Assembly (NCBI GenBank): GCA_024663395.1
Contig: JANFAH010000150.1
Span: forward strand, 1 to 50,420
Direction: 5' to 3'
DNA from: Pisolithus tinctorius
Lineage: Eukaryota > Basidiomycota > Agaricomycetes > Boletales > Pisolithaceae
Length of the DNA stretch: 50,420 bases
Part shown: positions 40,246 through 50,420 of the stretch, piece by piece
How positions within the stretch are numbered: the stretch's first letter is position 1
Layout: every line of letters begins with the position of its first letter
Made by a program: the position numbers and the translations under genes
The notes under the pieces: generated by a model
The model's database searches: none
What the model saw: only the letters and a program-made list of their open reading frames with translations
Told to the model about the DNA's origin: nothing

Positions 40246-40502
40246 ACTTGGACCCCAGCTACCCTTTCATTTGATGTATAATATATATATATATATTATG
40301 GAGAAAACATTTTCTCCAACCATATTAAATTGCTGCCCTGGAGAATCTCCAGCTAGGGAATGGAGAATCTCCAGGAATGGTGGTGGAGAATCCCCAAAAG
40401 TTGGGAATTCCCAACAAAATGACACCTATTAGGTTAATACTTATATCACAATCTCCAGACCTAATAGGTCTCTGAGGGGGGTTGACTGAAGTGCAAAAGG
40501 AC

Positions 40503-43500
40503 CTATCTCCAGAGTTTATAATCAAAGTAATTTCTGATGAATATGATAGGCACCAAACACAGATGAAGAGAGGCAACTCTGGAAACTCCAGAAACCCCAA
40601 AGACACAGCTTACTCAGCAAAGGATGGAAAGAAGTCCACTTGCAAAAATTGTGGAAAGAAAGGTCATGGCAGAGACCAATGCTTGGAAGAGGGTGGCAGA
40701 AAAGCTGGGCAAGTGCCCAAGTGGTTCCAGAACAAGGGCAAAGGGGAAAAGAAGGAGAAAGGCTCCAGAAAAGCAGCTGCTGCAGCCAGTGCATCAGCCA
40801 GCTCAAGTGCACAGACCAGCACTGACTCCAAACCCAATGGAGTTTGGCTAGTGCACCCACAGGATGATGATTGGCTAATGGAAATTGCAGAGGAAGAAAT
40901 TCCAAACCCCCAGGATATTGTTATTGACAAAGAAGATGCATATATGAACACCTTTGATCATGCCCTGCTTGCAGGCAAAAGCCTAGGTTCTGCAGAGGAG
41001 ACCATCCTGTTTGACTCAGGTGCTTCATGTCATATGTCCTCCTACCACAGCAAATTCCCTGACTATAAGCCAATCATCCCCAAACCTATTACCACTGCTG
41101 ACAACCATACCTTCCATGCCATTGAAAGAGGCAACCTTGCAGTCTCACTCCCATATGGCACTGCACAGACCCATATTTGACTCAAGGACATGCTCTATGC
41201 TCCCAAGATGGGAATCACACTCATTTCTGTCAGCAAACTTGATGTTGCTGGGTATGTGGCATCATTCTGAGACAGGCATTGTCAAATTTTTGATGCTTGG
41301 AAAAAGAAAGTAGCCAAAGTTCTGATGCAGAAAGGCCTCTACTGCCTCAAACGAGCTTGTTGTGCCTTCACAGGCCTAGCTAAGGCCACAGAATCCTTAA
41401 CCATGGAGGAGATACACACCAGGCTTGGCCATATTGCTCCTGAAGCCATCCAGTGCATGCTCAAGGATGGAACAATCACCAGAATTAAGCTGGACAAGGT
41501 GCATTCTACCATGGGTGCATGCAATTCATGCAAATATGCCAAAGTGACTTGGAAGCCCATTGGGAAGGAGCACAACCCACCCTGCCATGAACACCTTGGT
41601 ATCAAGGTCCACACAGACCTTTGGGGACCTTCTCAAGTCCAAACCCCAGGCCACAGTCAATACTATGTATCATTCATGGATGACCACACTCATTACACCA
41701 CCCTATTTTTGCAGAAGACAAAGGCTGAAACCTTCAAATCCTACAAGGCTTACAAAGCATGGCTGAACATGCAGTTTGACACCAAAGTCAAGTGACTTCA
41801 CTCCAATCATGGGGGAGAATATCTTAGGATGGAATTTTCAGAATATCTGAAATCCTGAGGCACAGAACAACACATAACCATCCATGATACCCCCAAACAC
41901 AATGGAGTTGCAGAACAACTCAACAGAACACTTGTTGAGCATGTATGTGCAATGATTCATGCCAGTGGCCTACCCAAGAACCTCTGGGGGGAGGCCATCA
42001 TGCATGCAACTTGGCTCAAAAACCACTTGTTGACTTGCTGTCTAGGCACCAAGACTCCCTATGAAATGCTCTACAACAGACCACCTGACCTCTCAAAAAT
42101 CCCAGTCTGGGGATGTCATGTCAAGGTTCATGATACCTCCAGCTCCAAGCTAGACATGTGAGCCCAAGATGGACACTGGGTAGGTTTTGATCCTGAGAGT
42201 GATGGCCACTGCATCTACTGGCCTGACACATGAGCAATTGGAATTGAATGAAGTGTCATTTTTGAGCACCGAGATGTGTCTGTACCACATGGTGTGCCAC
42301 TTGAGGGAGAGCAGGGGAATTCAGAAGCTTCAGAAGGAAATTCCGAAGCCTCAAAACAAAATTCCGAAGCCTCAGGAGGAAATTCCGAAGCCTTGAAATG
42401 AAATTTCACAGCTTCACAAGGAAATTCTGAGGCCTCACAGATAGTCAGGCAACCCACTGAAGCAACTTCAAAAATTCCAAGACTCATTTTGGACCCACTC
42501 AGAGAGAATTTTGAAACACCTCCACCTCATCCTTGTTGTTCCACTCACCAGCACTTCAAATCAGACTATATGAGGTTCCTATGTGCAGGGGAAGGCACTC
42601 ATGATGGATGCATCCCTCTTGACTTTGTAAAAGAACTCCAAGAGAGTGATAGCAACCCAAACAGCCTGAAATCCTGAGAAAATGCTACCTATATATTTGA
42701 TGAAGAGCTAGTTGCTGATGAAGACAACACTAACATTGTGTATGCTATGGTGGCAGGGATGGCTGAAGCCAAAGGGCTGGACCCATCAACAGTCCATGAG
42801 GCAAAATCCCAAGCTGACTGGCTGAAATGGCAAAATGCCATAAATGCAGAATTACAGAGCCTAGAGGAAGTGCATACCTGGGATGTCATTGAGTGCCCCA
42901 AGGGTGCAAATGTCATAGGATGAAAATGGGTCTTCAAGATCAAATGCAACACTGCTGGAGAGATCAAGAAGTACAAGGCCCACCTAGTTGCTAAGGGCTA
43001 CTCTCAGATACAGGGCATCGACTATGATGAAACCTATGCTCCTGTTGCAAGGCTTGCATTGCTTCACACCATACTTGCAATTGCCACATGCAATGACTGG
43101 GACATTGACATCTTTGACTTTCACTCAGCATTCCTAAATGGCAAACTTGGAGATGGTGAAGACATCTATATGGAGCTCCCTGAGGGCTACACTGTAGGGC
43201 AGAATTTTTCCTGTCCAGTTGGGAAGTTAAACATCACATTATATGGCTCAAAACAAGGCACACTTTGGTGGTACCGGAGAAGCTATGTGCTACCCTAGCA
43301 GATCTTGGACTCACCAGGGCACATGCAGACTGGGGAGTATTCTATGGTCACATAGGATTGGAAATCCTCATCCTTGCCAGCCATGTTGATGACTGCACTG
43401 TAACAGGCAATTCCCCATCATTAATTTGCTCATTCAAACAGGAGATAAGCACTCATTTTAAAATCTCCAACCTAGGGCCCATCAGTTGGCTACTTGGGAT

Positions 43501-44344
43501 GAAGGTGACATGGAACAGAGAAGCCTGCATATCACTATCCCAGCAGTCCTACATTGAGGCCATCCTGATGGAATATAACCTCACCAACTGCAAGCCTGCC
43601 ACAATTCCAATGAACCCAAGAATAAAACTCTCTTGCAGAGAAATCCCACAGCCAGCTGAAGAAGCTGCATGCATGAAAAATGTACCCTACCATGCCACTG
43701 TAGGCTCCCTCATGCACCTCACTGTTGGAACACACCCAGACATCACATTCGCTGTCTCCATAGTTGCACAGTTCAATAATGCACCCAACATCACTCACTG
43801 GGAAGCTGTAAAACAAATCTACAGGTATATTGCAGGCACAAAAGCACTTGCTTTGATGTTTGGAAATACAGAACAAGGCCTTGAGGGCTATACCAACACA
43901 GATGGAGCTTCACATGAGCATTGATGGGCCATCAGTGGATACACATATCTACTGGATGGAGGAGCTATTAGCTGGGCTTTGCAGAAACAAGAACTTGTAA
44001 CACTCTCAACCACTGAAGCAGAGTACATTGCAGCAACTCATGCAGCCAAGCAGGGCTTGTGGCTTCAATGACTCATCAGGAAAGTTTTCCAACCACTCAA
44101 ACATCCTATCCCACTGTATTCCAACAGCCAATCTGCCATTGCACTCACCAAGGATGGCAGCTACCATGCTTGCACCAAGCACATCAATATATGATACCAT
44201 TTCATTTGTTTTACTGTGGAAAACCATTCCTTTCATTTAATTTATTGTCCTACTGACAACATGGTTGCTGATACCCTTACCAAACCTTTACCTAGCATCA
44301 AGGTGAAACACTTTGTGTCTGCACTCAGACTTTGTTCCAATTGA
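40503..44344 (+). pseudogene. pol: Copia I Gag end and Pol, CpG-decayed
   Basis: Continues Gag from 35929: zinc knuckle CKNCGKKGHGRDQC (about 40640), protease ILFDSGASCHMS (about 41007), integrase zinc domain HTRLGHI...CNSCKYAK and core (HTDLWGP; SNHGGEY, where Asp is expected; EQLNRTLVEH), a repeat-bearing linker, RT (ANVIG-KWVFKIK, DIFDFHSAFLNGKL, HVDD in SHVDDCTVTG) and RNase H (TNTDGAS, TEAEYIAATHAAKQG, SNSQSAIAL). About ten in-frame TGAs occur, several plainly at Arg positions of the family (for example before LHSNHGG, GTEQH, AQDGHW, WAISGY, YHF). There is a frameshift near 43270. The terminal TGA (44342-44344) just precedes the AGGGGGA polypurine tract. Confidence 0.92.
42310..42445 (+). 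repeat. Tandem ~21-bp repeats in the copia integrase-RT linker
   Basis: Units around GAAATTCCGAAGCCTC encode EGNSEAS-type heptapeptides, about six copies. Three copies retain a CpG although the rest of the element has almost none. Confidence 0.75.
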
Positions 44345-44351
44345 GGGGGAG

Positions 44352-44646
44352 TGTCAAGAATGCATTCCAGAATTACAGTAGCCTCTCAGAGTTTCACCCA
44401 GAGGGCTCAGAGTTGCTCCCTGACCCTTGGAATTAAATTCCAATGTCACTACACTTACTAATTATGGTACTATAAATTTTCCACACTGTTCTTTTCCACC
44501 TCAGTGACTACTTCATACACTGAGGTAAGCATACTACTTATACTTACATTCATTTACTTGGTACTGACATAGTGTAGATACTCATAACTTTGTTAGGTAC
44601 CAATACAGTGACTACTTTGTACACTGAGATACTCATAACTTTGTTA
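44352..44646 (+). repeat. 3' LTR of copia I
   Basis: 295 bp, TGTCAAGAATG...CTTTGTTA, after polypurine tract AGGGGGA. Followed by target duplication tgaca (44647-44651). Confidence 0.9.
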
Positions 44647-44651
44647 TGACA

Positions 44652-46899
44652 AAATGCCAGCAATGGCATAGTTGGAGGCATCAGTTTCAACTGTAAGTGG
44701 AGTGTTGGGAACCCAGTGGGTGAGAACAGGAGTGGAGCTGAGGGCATCCTTCAGGCAGAGGAAAGCAGAGCAGCACTCCTCAGAAACATTCCAAGGAGCA
44801 CCCTTTTGCATGAGGCAAGTGAGAGGAATGACAATGTTGGAGTAATTATTAATGAATTGTCTATAGAAATTTGCAAATCCAAGGAAGGACTGGATGTCTT
44901 GCACCTTCTGCAGCTCAGGCCAGTTGTGGACTGCCTGAACCTTCTTGGCAGCCATGGTGAGACAAGAGGGAGAAAGAATGTAGCTGAGGTACTCAATGGA
45001 GTCAGAGTGAAACTCACACTTCTCTAGCTTGGCATAAAGACCATGCTTTCAAAGGTGGCAGAGTACCTCTTTTACATGTTCACAGTGTGACTCCATGTCC
45101 TGCAAATAGATTAGGATGTCATCAAGGTATACCATGACACAGATATCAAGCATGTCTGCAAAGATGCTATTAACAAATCACTGGAAAGCCACAGGTGCAT
45201 TAGTCAGACTGAATGGCATTACCTGCCACTTGTAAGAACCATAATGAGTGCAGAAAGCCATTTTCCATTCATCTCCATTTGTGATGCAGACTAGATGATA
45301 GGCATGGCAGAGGTCGATCTTGGTGTAGACTTTAGCACAGTGTAGGAAAAAGTCCAAGTAGAATTGCTTGTCCCAAGGGATTCTGGACTGCCAAGACTAG
45401 AAGGTGGGACCCAGTGCTTTGTAGTGGTAGTGATTTGTGATGTGTGTGGCATGGTCCATGGGGTAGTACTGGTGATGCAAGCAGTGTGAGTGGTATATGT
45501 AGCTCATGCATGGCAGTATGCAAGATGTGCAGTGTAGACAAAGTGAAAAAGAAACTTGTGGTGACCTTCCAAGTGCCAAAAGGTATCATTATGGAACAGA
45601 GACCATGTTAAAAGAAAGAGTCCAAAGGAAGGAAAGCAAGCAGAGCACAGTGGCCATGGGTATAGCATTGTGCAAGAGGGAGTGAGGGCATGGGAAGGTA
45701 GTGAGGTAGGCAGGAAGACGGCACATGAACAGCAGTGGATGTGAGTGGTCTGGAGATGTCATGATAGTTGCAGAACAGTTGACGATAGGGGCTTACATGT
45801 CCAAGGAATGCAGATTCCTTACAGTGGCTTGGAGGTCAGAGATGAGTAGCAGCAGATAGTGATCTTTTTTTGGATTTTGTTGAGTCCTTGATAGTCTATG
45901 CAGAGGCAGAGTGAGCCATCCTTCTTCTTTATGAAGAGGACAGGGGCACCATGAGTGGAGGTGGACTGCTTGATGAAACCATAGCCAAGATGCTTGTCAA
46001 TGAAGGTGTGGAGAGCTTCAAGCTCTGGCAGAGACAGAGTGTACATCATGCCAATGGGCAGAGAAGCTCCTTCCTTGAGGTCAATCTTGAGATTGAATGA
46101 GCAGTGTGGCAGAAGTTCAGTAGCCTTGTCTTTACTAAAGATGTCAGCAAACTTGCAATACTCAGGAGGGACTGAGGAGAGGTCAGGAAGTGGAGAGGAA
46201 GCAGAGGATGCATGAAGCTTTACATCATCAGCAGAGAGCTGTAAGCAGAACTGTCTAGAGCCAGGGAGAGCACAGGCTCTGACATATGTGGCAGCATTGA
46301 TGAGTGAGGCAAGCAGAGCAGAACACAGTGAGTCTGTTGGAGTTGCAGTCAGAGCTGCAGACAGAGTGGAGGGTGTCAGACCCAGAGAGTGGAGGTTGCA
46401 GCAGAAGATGACAGAGGTGCCTGGGGTGTTGGCATTCCCTGTAATGGTGGTTTGAATGATATACTGCCCAGTACCCAGTCAATTGACAGATTGAAGTGGG
46501 TGAGCTAGTTGTGTCCTAATACCAGCAAACAAGAAGAATCCAACAGAGTAACATAAAATGAAACAGAGTTGACATTGCCAGAAGGAAAGTGGAGGGAAAG
46601 ATCTACTTCTTGGGAAATGATGGCATTTGTACTACCATCAAACAAGCAGAGTGGAATTGGCAGAGAAACAGAGGAAACAGGAATAGCATATTTTTTTATT
46701 ATAGACAGGTCTACAAAACAATGAGAAGAGCCAGAATCAATCAACACAGAAACAGTATCAACAGAATAATCAAGAAGAGTTACAGATGGAAGTAAAGAAT
46801 TGGGACTAGAGAGAGCAGATGTGTTGAGTCAGATGTCCAGTTGTGCACAGTTGGGATCAATGCTTCCTCCAGGCTGTGTGAGCTCCCTGGAGGAGTGGA
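44652..46899 (-). pseudogene. pol: Element E Pol: protease, RT, RNase H start
   Basis: A CpG-poor copy of B Pol from the frameshift site: protease MLIDSGSSHCFVDLS (about 46740), linker, RT start (LPELEALHTFIDKHLGYGFIKQ, about 46030), solo LTR L, then the RT centre with the catalytic region and RNase H (VETDASNYAIAGILS, about 44670), ending at copia I. Frameshifts and stops are present (for example near 45050). It continues at 34977. Confidence 0.88.
45341..45823. mobile_element. Solo LTR L (D-like ends) in element E
   Basis: 483 bp, TGTAGGAAAA...ATTCCTTACA, absent from B and C at this place. Flanks read ...AGCACAG and GTGGCTTGG; both derive from GCGG by CpG decay (G-to-A on the left, C-to-T on the right), giving a GCGG duplication as for element D. 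In the reverse direction it starts TGTAAGGAATCTGCATTCCTT, the same terminal-hairpin style. Confidence 0.7.
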
Positions 46900-46909
46900 C
46901 TAATTTTTT
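46865..46909 (-). promoter_or_regulatory. -1 frameshift signal of element E
   Basis: The heptamer A AAA AAT (46909-46903 in sense), stop TAG, 8-nt spacer and the unchanged 9-bp stem (46894-46886 with 46873-46865) survive in an otherwise decayed copy. The loop differs from B by one G-to-A. Confidence 0.82.
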
Positions 46910-48180
46910 GGTTCTGCCTTCTCCACAGGCAGAGTGGGTGGAGTTCTGGCCATAGCTGCATGGGCTTTGGCTGCATGAGAGGTAGACTTGGGGCAGTCCT
47001 TAGTGGAGTGGCCAGCCTTGCCACAGAAGAGGCAGAGGTTGTTTTTCATCCTGCCCTGGCATTCAGCAGAGGTGAGTTTGCCATCCTTGCCCAGAAGGTG
47101 GGCAATGTTGGACTTGGACACATTGGACTTGGGCAGATCTTTCTGTTTGCCCTTGCCCTTGGCATTGGACTTTGGAGTGGAGGTGGAGGATGATTTGGAC
47201 TTGTTGTCAGAGTTGGAAGACTGCAACTTGTCAGTGGTGGGCTTGGTGGTGTGCAAAATTTCTGCTTTGTGTTCCCAGTAGCACACATCAATGGTTTGGG
47301 TGAGTTTGTGGAGTTGCGCAAGGGTAGAAGGTTTTCCAATGCAAGTGATCTCATCTTTGATGCAGTCTGGAAGTCCACTATAGAAGCAGTGGCAGAGTGC
47401 ACCAACACCATAGTCTTTGACCTGTGAAGCCCAGCAATTGAACTCCATGACATATTTGGTAATTCAAGAGCCATCCTTCATAGTAAGGTTCTTGAGTTGT
47501 TGGATGGCATCTGCTATGGAATCATGCAGACTGAAATTGGTTGTGAGCTTGTGTAAGAACTTATGGTAGTCATCCATCCAGAGTGGACAGTCATAATTTT
47601 CAGGGTTTAGTAGGTCCAGCTTGAACCAAGCCAGAGCCATACCCTTAAGATAAGACTGAGTGACAGTAACCTTCACCCTATTGGAGCAGAATGCATGGGG
47701 GTGGTCTTGAAAGTTCAGCTCTCATTGTATGAGGAACTCATGGAGTTTCTTAGGGTCAGAGCTGTTGAAGGTGTCAGGCTCACAGACTTTGGTTTTTGGA
47801 GCAGAGTCCCCAGTGCATGAACTATACCATGCAAGCACATGGACAGCTCTAGCAAGAGCTATGAGGGGATCCTCTGGCAGCTCAGCTGGGTCTTTGGGGA
47901 TATCTCTGTCACTGCTGCCCCTGCCATTGGGATCACCATCAGGATAATCAGGGTCAGGGTCAGGTCCATCATCTTGGTTATGAGGAGACAGAGTATGGAG
48001 GGTTGTTGGGTGGAGGTCAGAGCAACCAGCCTGTGAAGTGCTTTCACCCTCAGTGCAAGAGTGGTGTTGAGTGGAGAAGGATTGAAACTGTTCAACAATG
48101 GAAGGGAGTTGACACAGATTAGCCAGTGCTACAGTGAGGTTCTCAGTGACCTCTCTTTGGGATTGAGCTTGAGTTCTCAT
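46900..48180 (-). pseudogene. gag: Gag of element E
   Basis: Starts at ATG 48180 (MRTQAQSQREVTENL) and matches B's gag to the zinc knuckle CLFCGKAGHSTKDC and the frameshift site. In-frame TGAs occur before ELNF (about 47721) and at the GSCIT position (about 47463). Most Arg codons have become Gln, His or Cys, the result expected from CpG decay. Confidence 0.9.
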
Positions 48181-48241
48181 AATGGTGTAAGTTTTTTGGA
48201 GGACAGAAAACAAGATCATACAAGTGCAAGTATGGGTATAC

Positions 48242-48893
48242 TGTCAAGTCTGGGCCTCCTCCAACCAACTCCAACACTAGACAAAGTCTGGGGAGAGGTT
48301 TGGAAGCAAGTCTGACAGAAAAGAATTGAACTCTGAGTGGCAGAGTGTTGGCAGGAATGAAGTCTGCTGAGACAAAGGCAGAGCAGAGTGAGGGTGTCAG
48401 GTTTAGCTCATGCACTACCCCCTTGCATGATCTCAGCCCTTGTATTTCAGAGGGGGAGTACAGACAGAAAGTCAGAGGTAACTCTGACAGGCAGAAGACA
48501 GAGACAGAGGGAGTAGGAACTATGTTGATATTTGTACTGAAGAACAGCAGAGTACAATACATGCTTTTATACTACTACAGAGGTACAGTAATTGGAATCA
48601 GAACTGACATATGGGGACTCATAAAATTTCAAGTAAAACTTCCTAGACAATGAATGAAGGGTAGATGGAGGACATATGAGTGGGTAACATAGAACATCCC
48701 AAAAAGGAAACAGTCCAGGTGCTGGACCATGCAGTGTGCATGCTGTCAGGGAGAAGTCTGAAGGGTAGTCACATGACTCCTCAGAGAATGGTCCATGTGG
48801 TCTGGTTGGAGAGCAATACAAGTCTGACAACAGAAGGTGGGCAGAGTTGGTGCAGAGTGAGTGAGGACTTAGAATGAATGCATGGTCATGACA
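48242..48893 (-). repeat. 5' LTR of element E
   Basis: 652 bp, TGTCATGACC...CCAGACTTGACA in sense, a CpG-depleted relative of B's LTR. The transcript-start motif is AGTACAAATAT (48538-48528) and the decayed PBS is ATACCCATACT (48239-48229), two bases after the LTR. Confidence 0.88.
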
Positions 48894-49816
48894 CCACAGG
48901 CTACCAGTGAGGAGGATGAGCTTGCTGATGACATTGACAACAACAAGGGCAATGGTGAAGGTAAGCCAGGTCCTTCCACAAAGGTGCCTTGTGTGACTGG
49001 GGATGACAAGCCCTGTGAGATGTGTGCCCAGGTGAACCTCATGTGTGTCAGGGAGCTGGAGTCATCCTGCAAGCAGTGCAACAATGTGATGTGCAAGTGC
49101 TCATGTGCTTGTGGAGTAGGGAGAAAGGTGAGTACCATACAGGTTTAATTCTGCAAGGGAATGAGTTGACACCACCTTCAGCAAAAGAACTCCAGCACTG
49201 TTGGAGTGGCAGGGCTGTTTCACAAATGAGTCAAATTGACTATGACCCTGAAGGTGGCCCCAGCAGGACCTGCAACTGGATCCTCTAAGAAACTCACTCT
49301 GAAAATTCTGCCTCAAAAACAACAACCTGATCTGACCCCCACACACTCACCTTCCCCAGAACCAAGTCCCTCCCCTCATGATCCTTCACCAAGTCCTCAT
49401 CTTTCTTCCACAGGGATACTTCCATGCCTGGGCCTTTGTTCAAGCCTTCACCAGTCCCTGTCAATGAACCCCACCCAACACTCCCTTTCAACAAACCACA
49501 AGTCAAGTTCAAACCATTTTCTGCAACTGCAACTGGCTTGCTAAATGAACCTGGAGACATTGAAGTGCCAGTCCAGAACAACACTCCAGCAGTCACAGAA
49601 ACTCCAGAGGTCATAAACCCAGGTGAGTGGTCAACAGTGAACTTTGTCAAACAGCTGTGAGTGCTCAAGGTGAGAGCTGAGGATGAGGAATTCAAGCTGG
49701 AGCAGTTCCACCAGCTGCTAGAGATGCCAGCAAGGTGGGTAATGCTGCAGATCAAGGCTGTGTGGGCCAGACAGGAGGAGTTGCATAGGTTGAAGGATGA
49801 ACTCTGGGACTTGTAA
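48894..49816 (+). pseudogene. Cysteine-cluster/coiled-coil gene remnant
   Basis: The exon piece from 48894 encodes an acidic segment (SEEDELADDIDNNKG) and a cysteine cluster PCEMC-X6-C-X6-CKQC-X5-C, resembling the antisense accessory protein of element B. A GTGAGT...TTCAG intron of 54 bp (49128-49181) follows, then Pro/Ser-rich sequence with frame changes, and a helical C-terminus (EDEEFKLEQFHQLLEMPARW, RQEELHRLKDELWDL) ending at TAA 49814-49816. Element E lies directly before it, perhaps inserted into it. Frame changes and at least one TGA make it non-functional. Confidence 0.5.
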
Positions 49817-50242
49817 ACAGTGTACTTGTGTCTGCAGAATTTGTTTTTTGTACTTGTATGTTCCAAAATTGTAAAAGTCTTTCATGCATTGGTATTAGTA
49901 CTACAGTAAGTGAAGGAAAAGTAAGACCCCCTGAAGGAAGAAGTGTTGTGGAATTTTTTTTTTTGACTGTTCCTTGTGAGTGGTGTGGATATTATATATG
50001 AGATGAAATGGGTATTGATAAAAGAAAGAATGGAGACAGAAAAAGAAAGGAGGAAAAGAGAAGGACAGACTACTCATCTGGCTTGTCCAAATGGACACCA
50101 GTGAGCATAGGGTCTGGGAATGAATCATCTTAAGGCAATCCAGGTTCAGCTGGGTGACTTCAATATGAGCATTATTCCATGGGAAATAGGGGTATAGATG
50201 AAAGGCAGTGAAGCAGAATTTCAAGACAGCACCATCTAATTC
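49817..50242. other. CpG-poor sequence without a recognisable gene
   Basis: AT-rich intergenic or degraded element sequence. No ORF worth calling. Confidence 0.5.
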
Positions 50243-50420
50243 TGTTACGCTCGACCGAAGTCAAGACGTAGGGAGAGCTCAAACGCAGGCTAAGGTTTCT
50301 ACTGAGCAACGGCTGCAGTAACCTCTGTAAACGACAGAGGATTTATCTACCTAGCAACGGCTAAAGGTAGTCTACCCAGCAATGGCTGAAGGTAACCTCT
50401 GTAAGCGACAGAGGATTTGG
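50243..50420. mobile_element. Start of a young CpG-rich insertion (cut by window end)
   Basis: At 50243 the sequence changes from CpG-poor to CpG-rich and starts TGTTACGCTCGACC, a plausible LTR start. It contains direct repeats: GCAACGGCT (also GCAATGGCT) three times and CCTCTGTAA(A/G)CGACAGAGG twice, the latter a small hairpin. Confidence 0.45.

Larger units (their letters stand above)
35930..40492. mobile_element. Giant foldback palindrome P
   Basis: A 4,563-bp insert flanked by the perfect 10-bp duplication gcaaaaggac (35920-35929 and 40493-40502). Ends are inverted (ACTTCAGTCAACC... / ...GGTTGACTGAAGT). The arms are 35930-37955 and 37980-40492 around a 24-base centre (37956-37979). The inner ~1.5 kb of each arm mirrors exactly about 37967.5, apart from a base near 36697. 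Arms consist largely of two minisatellites plus a gypsy LTR. No transposase is seen. Long, repeat-built inverted arms resemble Drosophila Foldback elements; 9-11-bp duplications are typical of these and of Mutator-like elements. Confidence 0.88.
34978..44646 (+). mobile_element. Ty1/copia element I
   Basis: LTRs at 34978-35268 and 44352-44646, target duplication tgaca (34973-34977 and 44647-44651) in element E's RNase H. Internal order Gag, protease, integrase, RT, RNase H is copia type (integrase before RT). About 5.1 kb without the palindrome P. It is heavily CpG-depleted, with many TGA stops at places where an Arg codon is expected, so it is dead. Confidence 0.92.
34844..48893 (-). mobile_element. 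Old, CpG-depleted Ty3/gypsy element E (B family), truncated
   Basis: 5' LTR 48242-48893, gag 48180-46900, frameshift signal, pol 46899-44652 continuing at 34977-34844. It ends within RNase H, where LTR J abuts; integrase, chromodomain and 3' LTR are missing. It is interrupted by copia element I (34978-44646) and solo LTR L (45341-45823). Alignment with B by eye shows mainly CG-to-TG and CG-to-CA differences. Several in-frame stops make it a relic. Confidence 0.88.

Noticed and set aside
35930..40492. Assembly artefact producing a palindrome
   Set aside because: The two flanks differ, a 10-bp target duplication surrounds the insert and the arms have independent indels. Long-read confirmation would still be useful.
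1..50420. tRNA, rRNA or intact host genes
   Set aside because: No cloverleaf, rRNA-like segment or undamaged host ORF was recognised by eye. A tRNA or Rfam scan would settle this.

Overview
The window looks like a heterochromatic transposon nest from a filamentous basidiomycete, most likely an Agaricomycete. Supporting signs are chromodomain Ty3/gypsy elements of the Tf1/sushi type, short (~54 bp) GT-AG introns, zinc-knuckle and zinc-cluster accessory proteins of the sort common in mushroom genomes, and a decayed fungal sterol gene (ERG26-like). I see no intact host gene, no rRNA or tRNA gene and no CRISPR array.

Layout. 1-1713 is the 3' end of gypsy element A (plus strand). It sits in older element F, whose 3' LTR is 1950-2457, and F abuts old element H (2458-3428, resuming at 30987 with a polypurine tract and a presumed LTR). 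H was split by G (3429-30981, minus; 5-bp target duplication gactt), a 6.7-kb LTR element with no recognisable genes. G was split by gypsy element C (4395-25201, minus; gttac). C was split by gypsy element B (6156-16158, plus; cctgt) and by the gag-only element D (18593-22643, minus; gcgg). The 5' LTR of B was split by a 1.9-kb solo LTR, K (6309-8173; ccgg). At the deepest point the order is H>G>C>B>K. B has intact gag and pol and an intact spliced antisense accessory gene.

The right part (31 kb to 50.2 kb) is strongly CpG-depleted. It holds decayed gene fragments, an old gypsy copy E of the B type (minus, 34844-48893), a Ty1/copia element I inside E (34978-44646; tgaca), and inside the copia gag a 4,563-bp near-perfect palindrome, P (35930-40492), with a 10-bp target duplication. 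P looks like a giant foldback element. CpG-rich sequence returns abruptly at about 50243.

Mechanisms. B and G appear to be self-primed: an 11-nt primer-binding site two bases after the 5' LTR complements the predicted 5' end of the transcript in the LTR, and B and G differ by compensating changes. D has a PBS that fits a tRNA 3' end, and copia I has a PBS that fits the anticodon loop of initiator tRNA-Met (half-tRNA priming). Gag-Pol of the B/C/E family is joined by a -1 frameshift at A-AAA-AAT, followed after exactly 8 nt by a conserved 9-bp hairpin. Old layers show CpG-to-TpG/CpA decay with many CGA-to-TGA stops, and young layers do not, so sequence decay agrees with the nesting order.
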